Shown here in pieces: positions 28,801 through 40,378 of a stretch of 64,000 bases of DNA. The number at the start of each line of letters is the position of its first letter. Within the stretch, counting starts at the first letter, position 1. A model generated the notes under the pieces. That model saw nothing but the letters and a program-made list of their open reading frames with translations, was not told the origin of the DNA and did not search any database. Where the stretch lies: contig OZ059894.1 in NCBI GenBank assembly GCA_964057225.1, positions 11,604,131 through 11,668,130 on the forward strand, read 5' to 3'. The DNA comes from Auanema rhodensis. Taxonomy: Eukaryota > Nematoda > Chromadorea > Rhabditida > Rhabditidae. The position numbers and the translations under genes are program-made.

Positions 28801-29516
28801 TGGGAACTTTGATCATAATGTCAAGAGACTTTCTGATTGCGTCTACCAACTCTTCCAGGACCTGCTCGAGCTCACTTTTGCACACAACCTTTTTAATTCT
28901 ATCCACCCAAGTATTTTCAGAGTTTCTATTCGGATCAGGGTCGGCAAAAAATGGTTCTGTACTCGAAACCCTGATCTCGTTGAATATTTCACTCTCTCGC
29001 GGAAGGGGGGAAACTTCGGCCTCTGGGGACAAGTCCAGAATTGGGGCCTCAAACAAGCGTACCGTTGATGGAGATCCTTGTTCCTGTCCACTGGATGATG
29101 TTTCCTCCATTGTACGCTCCTCCACGGGCGGGGTGGTCGTCCTTGTGCCTGGTGGGCGGGTGTTCCTGATCCTCCGCAATATAGGGCGGGAACTGGGCTC
29201 TCTCGGAGATAGAGGTGAGATCACCACAGTTTCCTCTATGATGCGGAGGCATCCTTCAGCTTTTTTCTGATGGCTTTTAACGGCCTTCAGATTGCTGGTG
29301 AGGCCACAGGCACGGCACTCAAATTCTACTCCGACCTCATGTTCTCTCCGAAGATGGCGGACGAGACCATTGTGGTCTGAGTAGGATCGCGGAATAGGAG
29401 CGCAGATTGAACAAGAAAAAGGGCTCTGAAGAGGCACCTTTAGCTTGTAAAGCCCTTGCTCCATCTCTAGCAGATCTAAAGACTTACGTAGTACAGTTGC
29501 AATATCGATTTAGCCA
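25808..29516 (-). mobile_element. U2-specific non-LTR retrotransposon with RLE, copy 2
   Basis: 3709 bp, about 99% identical to copy 1, with the same ends and insertion point. The left duplication is 25749-25807. The right one, 29517-29574, is followed at once by a short U2-targeted element, so later insertions entered the duplicated target. Confidence 0.93.
26186..29464 (-). CDS. RT / restriction-like endonuclease protein, copy 2
   Basis: 1092 aa, intact, with roughly nine or ten substitutions relative to copy 1, for example R45G beside the second finger, T for S in LETSTGY and C for R in RCACRWM. All finger, RT, CCHC and endonuclease residues named for copy 1 are kept. Two intact, slightly diverged copies in one locus point to repeated recent retrotransposition by an active lineage, or to duplication followed by divergence. 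Confidence 0.95.
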   Translation of the reverse strand: MEQGLYKLKVPLQSPFSCSICAPIPRSYSDHNGLVRHLRREHEVGVEFECRACGLTSNLKAVKSHQKKAEGCLRIIEETVVISPLSPREPSSRPILRRIRNTRPPGTRTTTPPVEERTMEETSSSGQEQGSPSTVRLFEAPILDLSPEAEVSPLPRESEIFNEIRVSSTEPFFADPDPNRNSENTWVDRIKKVVCKSELEQVLEELVDAIRKSLDIMIKVPNFRQRRRPHTQPEEDQKTQAMKLQKLWRANKKKAFRQLLGEQSETCTIPSAEVEKHFLSVHSSQGPALPITVTRPDLPASTDPLEGVFTPLEVWERIRRCSDTAPGADGLRYSHWKKFDQGGHILAAIFNTVHKLGHIPFSWKESTTVLIHKKGDKADINNWRPIALSCTIGKTYSACLTHRLLTWARAEKRLSPSQKGFVAKAGCMEHNFMLQSTIADAKRKREKIAIAWLDLANAFGSLPHETLLDVLRWSGVAEASISRVRALYTDASTRIQTGSGLTSTIPVHAGVLQGSPLSPILFNLAIEPLIKTILESSTGYKLHNHNIAVLAYADDLALVSSSSEDLQKMLDAASNAANFTGLTFKPAKCATLTIDKGKISTASYMLQSSSLPALSKFDSYSHLGIPTGMHLHKSAVPTVNIMSQHLEKIDKSLLAEWQKADAVRTFLMPCLNFHMTNGHVPKSKLVAFDKELKRCARRWMHYPPNASAEPIYLPTNYGGLGLSRLQHLSDVCEVTHAYQLLKSSDLVVADIAHQDSKKVASKRIKRQASNDETAAYYNGSVDGIFDTETSDVSSIWTRVRVAMRQLKKLINANWTCLESGLELNLNNQLLTPSLCHRSLRRALWLKDLRILLQKPDQGKVFDVTMLNKASNHFMAKGDFIRFADWRFIHKARLNTLQLNGCRRHGEGNKQCRRCSYSNETAAHVLGHCHSHTRAIQLRHNNIVDRLIKALPEPKNGEVYTNQPLPDINSTLRPDIVVVDHDAKHCSIVDVTVSYENRRQAMIAARMIKERKYADIASQYQCLGYKTSVEAYVVGMLGTMDPLNGQALRSLKISSHYNRLMEKLVVADTIKWARNIYVEHVSGVRQYEEEIIN

Positions 29517-29574
29517 TTAACCTTATTGTGAACCAATGGAACACATATCGAAGGTTAATTCGATAAGAACGATT
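29517..29574 (-). repeat. U2 target duplication between copy 2 and short elements
   Basis: 58 bp corresponding to U2 nt 39-96. It is the 5'-side duplicate made by copy 2 and later cut again by a short element. Confidence 0.9.
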
Positions 29575-30440
29575 TATTGAAGTAGGAAATGTTTTGCCCC
29601 GTAGGACTACAAGTAAATATTATCTAGCACAAGGCTATTAGAGAATGATAAGATACTACCTGCACTAAGTGCGTCGCATCGTAAAGGGAAAAAAAATTAA
29701 ACAATGGGAGTTTAACAGCATGAAATTGAGAGAAAAGACATATCCGAGTGTGAATAAAATTACGGGTGAACGGAACATGGAGTACGAGAGACATACAAAA
29801 CGAGACTAAGTGAAAAGAAAAAGTCTTGTATCACGTTCATGAAGGTTCGACGGATCCGGTAAGAAGCTGCGGGTTCAGAAGGTCAGCTTTTATCTCGTAG
29901 TCGTGGCGCATCAGGAATTTGTGAAGCTTTCCGGCTTTGCAGACGGCTGTATTGGTCCTCGTAGGATGGTGGAAGATGTTGTCGCTTAGTGATGTTACAC
30001 ATAAAGATATGCAAAAATAGAACAATTCAAAGAAAAAGAGCACAATTAAAACGAGATTTGGAGAGAAGAGAAGTCTTATATCACTTTCGATGGTTCGGAA
30101 GCTCCAGTCTGCTGCTGCGGTTTAGGGGGTGCAACTGGCATGTCGGAGGCGTAGCACATCATAGGTCAAGCTTGCTGGACTCCCGGCTCGGCTGGTGGCT
30201 GTGAGTTTTCCTTGTGCTTGTTCTCGGTGGTGGTCCCTGGGCTGTCTCTTCACCAAAAATTACTATACTAATTGCACATTTCATTTAAACGACCCATTTC
30301 AGAAGCTTTAAGAGGAAAAGCTACAATTAGCATAGGACCGCCTCAAGGCCTGGTGGATCATTCAATTTAGTTTCAATCGCCAAGTATAGCGGCCTGGGCC
30401 CTTGGGTCAATTCACTGAACCAGTGTAGTATCGATTGTTC
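29575..30440 (-). mobile_element. Short U2-targeted element, tandem copy 1
   Basis: 866 bp, in the sense orientation of U2, ending (minus) TACTTCAATA before U2 AATCG. A 40-bp duplicate of U2 nt 39-78 follows at 30441-30480. No RT is encoded. Two diverged copies of a module containing GCTGCGG..T.AG..GGT are present (29862-29890 and about 30106-30140). Read minus they give peptides with NPQLLTGSVEPS and KPQQQTGASEPS. The 5' part (30334-30406) is conserved with the element at 47928 and is strongly self-complementary. It is probably non-autonomous, mobilised by an RLE-type enzyme that uses the same first nick. Confidence 0.8.
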
Positions 30441-30480
30441 AATGGAACACATATCGAAGGTTAATTCGATAAGAACGATT

Positions 30481-31346
30481 TATTGAAGTAGGAAATGTTT
30501 TGCCCCGTAGGACTACAAGTAAATATTATCTAGCACAAGGCTATTAGAGAATGATAAGATACTACCTGCACTAAGTGCGTCGCATCGTAAAGGGAAAAAA
30601 AATTAAACAATGGGAGTTTAACAGCATGAAATTGAGAGAAAAGACATATCCGAGTGTGAATAAAATTACGGGTGAACGGAACATGGAGTACGAGAGACAT
30701 ACAAAACGAGACTAAGTGAAAAGAAAAAGTCTTGTATCACGTTCATGAAGGTTCGACGGATCCGGTAAGAAGCTGCGGGTTCAGAAGGTCAGCTTTCATC
30801 TCGTAGTCGTGGCGCATCAGGAATTTGTGAAGCTTTCCGGCTTTGCAGACGGCTGTATTGGTCCTCGTAGGATGGTGGAAGATGTTGTCGCTTAGTGATG
30901 TTACACATAAAGATATGCAAAAATAGAACAATTCAAAGAAAAAGAGCACAATTAAAACGAGATTTGGAGAGAAGAGAAGTCTTATATCACTTTCGATGGT
31001 TCGGAAGCTCCAGTCTGCTGCTGCGGTTTAGGGGGTGCAACTGGCATGTCGGAGGCGTAGCACATCATAGGTCAAGCTTGCTGGACTCCCGGCTCGGCTG
31101 GTGGCTGTGAGTTTTCCTTGTGCTTGTTCTCGGTGGTGGTCCCTGGGCTGTCTCTTCACCAAAAATTACTATACTAATTGCACATTTCATTTAAACGACC
31201 CATTTCAGAAGCTTTAAGAGGAAAAGCTACAATTAGCATAGGACCGCCTCAAGGCCTGGTGGATCATTCAATTTAGTTTCAATCGCCAAGTATAGCGGCC
31301 TGGGCCCTTGGGTCAATTCACTGAACCAGTGTAGTATCGATTGTTC
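30481..31346 (-). mobile_element. Short U2-targeted element, tandem copy 2
   Basis: 866 bp; differs visibly from copy 1 by one base (CTTTCATC for CTTTTATC on plus, in the peptide frame I to M). The U2 40-bp duplicate follows at 31347-31386. Confidence 0.8.
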
Positions 31347-31386
31347 AATGGAACACATATCGAAGGTTAATTCGATAAGAACGATT

Positions 31387-32252
31387 TATTGAAGTAGGAA
31401 ATGTTTTGCCCCGTAGGACTACAAGTAAATATTATCTAGCACAAGGCTATTAGAGAATGATAAGATACTACCTGCACTAAGTGCGTCGCATCGTAAAGGG
31501 AAAAAAAATTAAACAATGGGAGTTTAACAGCATGAAATTGAGAGAAAAGACATATCCGAGTGTGAATAAAATTACGGGTGAACGGAACATGGAGTACGAG
31601 AGACATACAAAACGAGACTAAGTGAAAAGAAAAAGTCTTGTATCACGTTCATGAAGGTTCGACGGATCCGGTAAGAAGCTGCGGGTTCAGAAGGTCAGCT
31701 TTTATCTCGTAGTCGTGGCGCATCAGGAATTTGTGAAGCTTTCCGGCTTTGCAGACGGCTGTATTGGTCCTCGTAGGATGGTGGAAGATGTTGTCGCTTA
31801 GTGATGTTACACATAAAGATATGCAAAAATAGAACAATTCAAAGAAAAAGAGCACAATTAAAACGAGATTTGGAGAGAAGAGAAGTCTTATATCACTTTC
31901 GATGGTTCGGAAGCTCCAGTCTGCTGCTGCGGTTTAGGGGGTGCAACTGGCATGTCGGAGGCGTAGCACATCATAGGTCAAGCTTGCTGGACTCCCGGCT
32001 CGGCTGGTGGCTGTGAGTTTTCCTTGTGCTTGTTCTCGGTGGTGGTCCCTGGGCTGTCTCTTCACCAAAAATTACTATACTAATTGCACATTTCATTTAA
32101 ACGACCCATTTCAGAAGCTTTAAGAGGAAAAGCTACAATTAGCATAGGACCGCCTCAAGGCCTGGTGGATCATTCAATTTAGTTTCAATCGCCAAGTATA
32201 GCGGCCTGGGCCCTTGGGTCAATTCACTGAACCAGTGTAGTATCGATTGTTC
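31387..32252 (-). mobile_element. Short U2-targeted element, tandem copy 3
   Basis: Carries the same base as copy 1 at the variable site. The U2 duplicate follows at 32253-32292. Confidence 0.8.
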
Positions 32253-32292
32253 AATGGAACACATATCGAAGGTTAATTCGATAAGAACGATT

Positions 32293-33158
32293 TATTGAAG
32301 TAGGAAATGTTTTGCCCCGTAGGACTACAAGTAAATATTATCTAGCACAAGGCTATTAGAGAATGATAAGATACTACCTGCACTAAGTGCGTCGCATCGT
32401 AAAGGGAAAAAAAATTAAACAATGGGAGTTTAACAGCATGAAATTGAGAGAAAAGACATATCCGAGTGTGAATAAAATTACGGGTGAACGGAACATGGAG
32501 TACGAGAGACATACAAAACGAGACTAAGTGAAAAGAAAAAGTCTTGTATCACGTTCATGAAGGTTCGACGGATCCGGTAAGAAGCTGCGGGTTCAGAAGG
32601 TCAGCTTTCATCTCGTAGTCGTGGCGCATCAGGAATTTGTGAAGCTTTCCGGCTTTGCAGACGGCTGTATTGGTCCTCGTAGGATGGTGGAAGATGTTGT
32701 CGCTTAGTGATGTTACACATAAAGATATGCAAAAATAGAACAATTCAAAGAAAAAGAGCACAATTAAAACGAGATTTGGAGAGAAGAGAAGTCTTATATC
32801 ACTTTCGATGGTTCGGAAGCTCCAGTCTGCTGCTGCGGTTTAGGGGGTGCAACTGGCATGTCGGAGGCGTAGCACATCATAGGTCAAGCTTGCTGGACTC
32901 CCGGCTCGGCTGGTGGCTGTGAGTTTTCCTTGTGCTTGTTCTCGGTGGTGGTCCCTGGGCTGTCTCTTCACCAAAAATTACTATACTAATTGCACATTTC
33001 ATTTAAACGACCCATTTCAGAAGCTTTAAGAGGAAAAGCTACAATTAGCATAGGACCGCCTCAAGGCCTGGTGGATCATTCAATTTAGTTTCAATCGCCA
33101 AGTATAGCGGCCTGGGCCCTTGGGTCAATTCACTGAACCAGTGTAGTATCGATTGTTC
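32293..33158 (-). mobile_element. Short U2-targeted element, tandem copy 4
   Basis: Carries the same base as copy 2. The alternation 1=3, 2=4 suggests a 1812-bp dimer was duplicated. Confidence 0.8.
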
Positions 33159-33236
33159 AATGGAACACATATCGAAGGTTAATTCGATAAGAACGATTAC
33201 TACACTTTGATCTTAGCCAAAAGGCCGAGAAGCGAT
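33159..33236 (-). pseudogene. U2 snRNA 5' part (nt 1-78), interrupted
   Basis: The 5' 78 nt of U2 with its promoter, bordering tandem copy 4. Confidence 0.95.
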
Positions 33237-33321
33237 ACAGCATAGCCATGAGTATCAAAGACATCAAGCAAATGTATCGTACTTGTTACGAGTGCACTCT
33301 CTCATTTGAATATAAAAGTGT

Positions 33322-33399
33322 GGTTTGACAATCTTGACTGTACAGGTCATAAATGGCTCATATAAACTGTGGATTTACTCAACTTTTGGACTTATTTTT
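33322..33399 (+). ncRNA. Candidate SL RNA
   Basis: Same as 12073, next to the multiply interrupted U2. Confidence 0.6.
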
Positions 33400-33679
33400 T
33401 TCTTATTCGAAGCGCTGCACTTTTTTCTATTCTTTTTATTCAAATACTTGTATATAGTTTTATATGTACGGTTGCAAAGTTTCCGAATATTTTATATATT
33501 TTTATACAATAATTAGGAGAAGGTTAATACAATGAAATCTCCCAACTTTACAGTGTTTGTATTGCTTACAGTATCTAGAACAACCACTCTTGTAATATTA
33601 GAGCACATATCAATCAACAACTTTTTCTAGTTATCAAAGCTTTTTTATTTCTTCAAGATATTTCAAATAAAATATAAAA

Positions 33680-33797
33680 GCTTACGACACCCGGGATTCC
33701 CAAGCCGTCTCCGATCCAAGTACTAACCGGGCCCAACGTTGCTTGACTTGCCAGATCGGACGGGATGGCGTACTTTCAACGTGGTATGGTCGTAAGC
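33680..33797 (-). rRNA. 5S rRNA (5S-A)
   Basis: Consensus copy, full length. Confidence 0.97.
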
Positions 33798-34039
33798 AAT
33801 GTTATATTCTTCATTATCAGTTATATCACTCTAAATCTTGTTGTTAATAGTTAGGACCACAAAGAAAACAACAGGAACAGTAACAAATGAAATGCCCAAA
33901 CTTTACAGTGTTCGAGTTATTTACAGTATCTAAGACTACCTCTGTCGTGTTATTAGAGCAAACATTCGATTAACAACAACTTTTTTTTAGTTATCAAAGC
34001 TTTTTTATTTCTTCAAAAAATTTCAAATAAAATATAAAA

Positions 34040-34068
34040 GCTTACGACACCCGGGATTCCCAAGCCGT
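34040..34068 (-). pseudogene. 5S rRNA (5S-B) remnant, deletion
   Basis: Only the 3' 29 nt remain. About 100 bp containing the rest of the gene and its 5' flank are gone. The junction holds TATCAG, which copies the TTATCAG a few bases downstream. Confidence 0.93.
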
Positions 34069-34204
34069 TATCAGTTCATTATCAGTTATATCACTCTAAA
34101 TCTTGTTGTTAATAGATACGACCACAAAGAAAACAACAGGAACAGTAACAATAACAAAAAAAATTTTTTTTTCACCTATGTGTCTAAAGGTTAGCCATGT
34201 ATCC

Positions 34205-34250
<46 letters not shown>

Positions 34251-35432
34251 ACAGTAAAAAGTCCAATCAAGAGAGAAATTTTTTCAACACATAGTTGTTT
34301 TTTTTTTAAATATCATTGTTTTTCCTCATAACTCGGTTTAAACTCGTTCTAACCCGTTGAAATACGTCTAGAAAGTCTTTATAACATGCATATGTATGAT
34401 AGAACTTCATATTTATTGTAATAGAAAATTTTATTTTCAGACGTCTTGGTTAACAATGATATGTTTTACCCCCTTATAATTTTTATCATAATGTTCCTTA
34501 TACGGAACGCTCAATGAAACTTGCTTCCAGAAAAATTTCTTTCTATTTTTTCTTCATATGTACGTAGATACTATAGAGAACTATGATAGAAAACTTTAAC
34601 ATTCACGAAATCATCATTTCTCATTACGCTACGGAGGTTTAAAAAGCTGTGTTTTACCTTATAATAGACCGGAAAACCCTTGTGTTAAAACTGGACCGTT
34701 TTTACACATATAAAAATGTCCCGTATTCGGGACCCTAATGTAACTTTTGATTCCCTATATTTTTTTTCATGAAATTTACAATCTACTGTAGAAAGAAGAA
34801 TTATTTTTATAAAAACTGTAAATTTTTGAAAAATGAAAACAAAACGAAAACAAAAACAACTTTTTTTTGAACATTTTCTCACACAAGGGTCCCCCCTTAC
34901 CTACTTTTTTTCTCATTACTCGTTTCAACCTCATCCGATCACTCTGCAAACATGTTTAATCGTTCTAACTTGTTGAAATACGTCTTAAAAGTCTAAACAA
35001 CATGCATATGCATAATAGAAACCACCCGAATAGGCCCCCACGCACTAAACGAGATATATACATTACCAGTATAGTAATAGAACACATATTGAAGATTAAT
35101 TCGATAAGAACAATTTATTGACGTAGAGAATGTTTGTTCCGAAAAACTACAATATTAAACTATAAAAGTAACAAAAGCGTAGAGGCAGCAAAGACATGAA
35201 TAAACATAAATGTAAATACAGAATTACCAGGTAGTACATAAGTATGACAAAAAATTATAAGAAAGCCATGAAAATAGAAGGTTTGTGAACAAATGAGAGG
35301 TACATCTTTGATCGTATAGTCATTTCTAAACCGTTCGTATGCTGCAGCATCGTCATAAGCGTCACTCAAGTTGAATTTCCATGTGTACTACACGATTTTC
35401 ATTCTTATTGTTACATTCTTTCCCTGAGGGAA

Positions 35433-35616
35433 TGGGCCGTTCCCGCCAGCAGTGCAAGAGCGGGTCGACCCGTGAGGTGGAGCTAGCAAGCCAGCATCTA
35501 CCTCAAGTCTCAAAAATCGGTTAACCTTATTGTGAACCAATGGAACACATATCGAAGGTTAATTCGATAAGAACGATTACTACACTTTGATCTTAGCCAA
35601 AAGGCCGAGAAGCGAT
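35433..35616 (-). ncRNA. U2 snRNA (intact)
   Basis: Full 184 nt consensus copy. Confidence 0.96.
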
Positions 35617-35701
35617 ACAGCATAGCCATGAGTATCAAAGACATCAAGCAAATGTATCGTACTTGTTACGAGTGCACTCTCTCATTTGAATATAAAAGTG
35701 T

Positions 35702-35779
35702 GGTTTGACAATCTTGACTGTACAGGTCATAAATGGCTCATATAAACTGTGGATTTACTCAACTTTTGGACTTATTTTT
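35702..35779 (+). ncRNA. Candidate SL RNA
   Basis: Same as 12073. Confidence 0.6.
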
Positions 35780-36059
35780 TTCTTATTCGAAGCGCTGCAC
35801 TTTTTTCTATTCTTTTTATTCAAATACTTGTATATAGTTTTATATGTACGGTTGCAAAGTTTCCGAATATTTTATATATTTTTATACAATAATTAGGAGA
35901 AGGTTAATACAATGAAATCTCCCAACTTTACAGTGTTTGTATTGCTTACAGTATCTAGAACAACCACTCTTGTAATATTAGAGCACATATCAATCAACAA
36001 CTTTTTCTAGTTATCAAAGCTTTTTTATTTCTTCAAGATATTTCAAATAAAATATAAAA

Positions 36060-36177
36060 GCTTACGACACCCGGGATTCCCAAGCCGTCTCCGATCCAAG
36101 TACTAACCGGGCCCAACGTTGCTTGACTTGCCAGATCGGACGGGATGGCGTACTTTCAACGTGGTATGGTCGTAAGC
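36060..36177 (-). rRNA. 5S rRNA (5S-A)
   Basis: Consensus copy. Confidence 0.97.
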
Positions 36178-36419
36178 AATGTTATATTCTTCATTATCAG
36201 TTATATCACTCTAAATCTTGTTGTTAATAGTTAGGACCACAAAGAAAACAACAGGAACAGTAACAAATGAAATGCCCAAACTTTACAGTGTTCGAGTTAT
36301 TTACAGTATCTAAGACTACCTCTGTCGTGTTATTAGAGCAAACATTCGATTAACAACAACTTTTTTTTAGTTATCAAAGCTTTTTTATTTCTTCAAAAAA
36401 TTTCAAATAAAATATAAAA

Positions 36420-36537
36420 GCTTACGACACCCGGGATTCCCAAGCCGTCTCCGATCCAAGTACTAACCGGGCCCAACGTTGCTTGACTTGCCAGATCGGA
36501 CGGGATGGCGTACTTTCAACGTGGTATGGTCGTAAGC
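36420..36537 (-). rRNA. 5S rRNA (5S-B)
   Basis: Consensus copy. Confidence 0.97.
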
Positions 36538-36679
36538 AATGTCATATTCTTCATTATCAGTTATATCACTCTAAATCTTGTTGTTAATAGATACGACCAC
36601 AAAGAAAACAACAGGAACAGTAACAATAACAAAAAAAATTTTTTTTTCACCTATGTGTCTAAAGGTTAGCCATGTATCC

Positions 36680-36731
<52 letters not shown>

Positions 36732-37913
36732 ACAGTAAAAAGTCCAATCAAGAGAGAAATTTTTTCAACACATAGTTGTTTTTTTTTTAAATATCATTGT
36801 TTTTCCTCATAACTCGGTTTAAACTCGTTCTAACCCGTTGAAATACGTCTAGAAAGTCTTTATAACATGCATATGTATGATAGAACTTCATATTTATTGT
36901 AATAGAAAATTTTATTTTCAGACGTCTTGGTTAACAATGATATGTTTTACCCCCTTATAATTTTTATCATAATGTTCCTTATACGGAACGCTCAATGAAA
37001 CTTGCTTCCAGAAAAATTTCTTTCTATTTTTTCTTCATATGTACGTAGATACTATAGAGAACTATGATAGAAAACTTTAACATTCACGAAATCATCATTT
37101 CTCATTACGCTACGGAGGTTTAAAAAGCTGTGTTTTACCTTATAATAGACCGGAAAACCCTTGTGTTAAAACTGGACCGTTTTTACACATATAAAAATGT
37201 CCCGTATTCGGGACCCTAATGTAACTTTTGATTCCCTATATTTTTTTTCATGAAATTTACAATCTACTGTAGAAAGAAGAATTATTTTTATAAAAACTGT
37301 AAATTTTTGAAAAATGAAAACAAAACGAAAACAAAAACAACTTTTTTTTGAACATTTTCTCACACAAGGGTCCCCCCTTACCTACTTTTTTTCTCATTAC
37401 TCGTTTCAACCTCATCCGATCACTCTGCAAACATGTTTAATCGTTCTAACTTGTTGAAATACGTCTTAAAAGTCTAAACAACATGCATATGCATAATAGA
37501 AACCACCCGAATAGGCCCCCACGCACTAAACGAGATATATACATTACCAGTATAGTAATAGAACACATATTGAAGATTAATTCGATAAGAACAATTTATT
37601 GACGTAGAGAATGTTTGTTCCGAAAAACTACAATATTAAACTATAAAAGTAACAAAAGCGTAGAGGCAGCAAAGACATGAATAAACATAAATGTAAATAC
37701 AGAATTACCAGGTAGTACATAAGTATGACAAAAAATTATAAGAAAGCCATGAAAATAGAAGGTTTGTGAACAAATGAGAGGTACATCTTTGATCGTATAG
37801 TCATTTCTAAACCGTTCGTATGCTGCAGCATCGTCATAAGCGTCACTCAAGTTGAATTTCCATGTGTACTACACGATTTTCATTCTTATTGTTACATTCT
37901 TTCCCTGAGGGAA

Positions 37914-38097
37914 TGGGCCGTTCCCGCCAGCAGTGCAAGAGCGGGTCGACCCGTGAGGTGGAGCTAGCAAGCCAGCATCTACCTCAAGTCTCAAAAATCG
38001 GTTAACCTTATTGTGAACCAATGGAACACATATCGAAGGTTAATTCGATAAGAACGATTACTACACTTTGATCTTAGCCAAAAGGCCGAGAAGCGAT
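37914..38097 (-). ncRNA. U2 snRNA (intact)
   Basis: Full 184 nt consensus copy. Confidence 0.96.
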
Positions 38098-38182
38098 ACA
38101 GCATAGCCATGAGTATCAAAGACATCAAGCAAATGTATCGTACTTGTTACGAGTGCACTCTCTCATTTGAATATAAAAGTGT

Positions 38183-38260
38183 GGTTTGACAATCTTGACT
38201 GTACAGGTCATAAATGGCTCATATAAACTGTGGATTTACTCAACTTTTGGACTTATTTTT
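38183..38260 (+). ncRNA. Candidate SL RNA
   Basis: Same as 12073. Confidence 0.6.
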
Positions 38261-38540
38261 TTCTTATTCGAAGCGCTGCACTTTTTTCTATTCTTTTTAT
38301 TCAAATACTTGTATATAGTTTTATATGTACGGTTGCAAAGTTTCCGAATATTTTATATATTTTTATACAATAATTAGGAGAAGGTTAATACAATGAAATC
38401 TCCCAACTTTACAGTGTTTGTATTGCTTACAGTATCTAGAACAACCACTCTTGTAATATTAGAGCACATATCAATCAACAACTTTTTCTAGTTATCAAAG
38501 CTTTTTTATTTCTTCAAGATATTTCAAATAAAATATAAAA

Positions 38541-38658
38541 GCTTACGACACCCGGGATTCCCAAGCCGTCTCCGATCCAAGTACTAACCGGGCCCAACGT
38601 TGCTTGACTTGCCAGATCGGACGGGATGGCGTACTTTCAACGTGGTATGGTCGTAAGC
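38541..38658 (-). rRNA. 5S rRNA (5S-A)
   Basis: Consensus copy. Confidence 0.97.
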
Positions 38659-38900
38659 AATGTTATATTCTTCATTATCAGTTATATCACTCTAAATCTT
38701 GTTGTTAATAGTTAGGACCACAAAGAAAACAACAGGAACAGTAACAAATGAAATGCCCAAACTTTACAGTGTTCGAGTTATTTACAGTATCTAAGACTAC
38801 CTCTGTCGTGTTATTAGAGCAAACATTCGATTAACAACAACTTTTTTTTAGTTATCAAAGCTTTTTTATTTCTTCAAAAAATTTCAAATAAAATATAAAA

Positions 38901-39018
38901 GCTTACGACACCCGGGATTCCCAAGCCGTCTCCGATCCAAGTACTAACCGGGCCCAACGTTGCTTGACTTGCCAGATCGGACGGGATGGCGTACTTTCAA
39001 CGTGGTATGGTCGTAAGC
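38901..39018 (-). rRNA. 5S rRNA (5S-B)
   Basis: Consensus copy. Confidence 0.97.
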
Positions 39019-39160
39019 AATGTCATATTCTTCATTATCAGTTATATCACTCTAAATCTTGTTGTTAATAGATACGACCACAAAGAAAACAACAGGAACA
39101 GTAACAATAACAAAAAAAATTTTTTTTTCACCTATGTGTCTAAAGGTTAGCCATGTATCC

Positions 39161-39196
<36 letters not shown>

Positions 39197-40378
39197 ACAG
39201 TAAAAAGTCCAATCAAGAGAGAAATTTTTTCAACACATAGTTGTTTTTTTTTTAAATATCATTGTTTTTCCTCATAACTCGGTTTAAACTCGTTCTAACC
39301 CGTTGAAATACGTCTAGAAAGTCTTTATAACATGCATATGTATGATAGAACTTCATATTTATTGTAATAGAAAATTTTATTTTCAGACGTCTTGGTTAAC
39401 AATGATATGTTTTACCCCCTTATAATTTTTATCATAATGTTCCTTATACGGAACGCTCAATGAAACTTGCTTCCAGAAAAATTTCTTTCTATTTTTTCTT
39501 CATATGTACGTAGATACTATAGAGAACTATGATAGAAAACTTTAACATTCACGAAATCATCATTTCTCATTACGCTACGGAGGTTTAAAAAGCTGTGTTT
39601 TACCTTATAATAGACCGGAAAACCCTTGTGTTAAAACTGGACCGTTTTTACACATATAAAAATGTCCCGTATTCGGGACCCTAATGTAACTTTTGATTCC
39701 CTATATTTTTTTTCATGAAATTTACAATCTACTGTAGAAAGAAGAATTATTTTTATAAAAACTGTAAATTTTTGAAAAATGAAAACAAAACGAAAACAAA
39801 AACAACTTTTTTTTGAACATTTTCTCACACAAGGGTCCCCCCTTACCTACTTTTTTTCTCATTACTCGTTTCAACCTCATCCGATCACTCTGCAAACATG
39901 TTTAATCGTTCTAACTTGTTGAAATACGTCTTAAAAGTCTAAACAACATGCATATGCATAATAGAAACCACCCGAATAGGCCCCCACGCACTAAACGAGA
40001 TATATACATTACCAGTATAGTAATAGAACACATATTGAAGATTAATTCGATAAGAACAATTTATTGACGTAGAGAATGTTTGTTCCGAAAAACTACAATA
40101 TTAAACTATAAAAGTAACAAAAGCGTAGAGGCAGCAAAGACATGAATAAACATAAATGTAAATACAGAATTACCAGGTAGTACATAAGTATGACAAAAAA
40201 TTATAAGAAAGCCATGAAAATAGAAGGTTTGTGAACAAATGAGAGGTACATCTTTGATCGTATAGTCATTTCTAAACCGTTCGTATGCTGCAGCATCGTC
40301 ATAAGCGTCACTCAAGTTGAATTTCCATGTGTACTACACGATTTTCATTCTTATTGTTACATTCTTTCCCTGAGGGAA

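Noticed and set aside
29837..30204. 68- and 71-codon ORFs in the 866-bp element
   Set aside because: Not annotated as genes. Only the short NPQL-type module shows similarity between subfamilies; the rest lacks support.
30334..30406. HDV-like ribozyme
   Set aside because: Two interlocked pairings exist, but the order and missing P4 do not fit the HDV consensus; kept only as a structured block.
29575..33198. CRISPR-like periodic repeat
   Set aside because: The 40-bp repeats are U2 target duplications and the 866-bp spacers are near identical; eukaryotic context.
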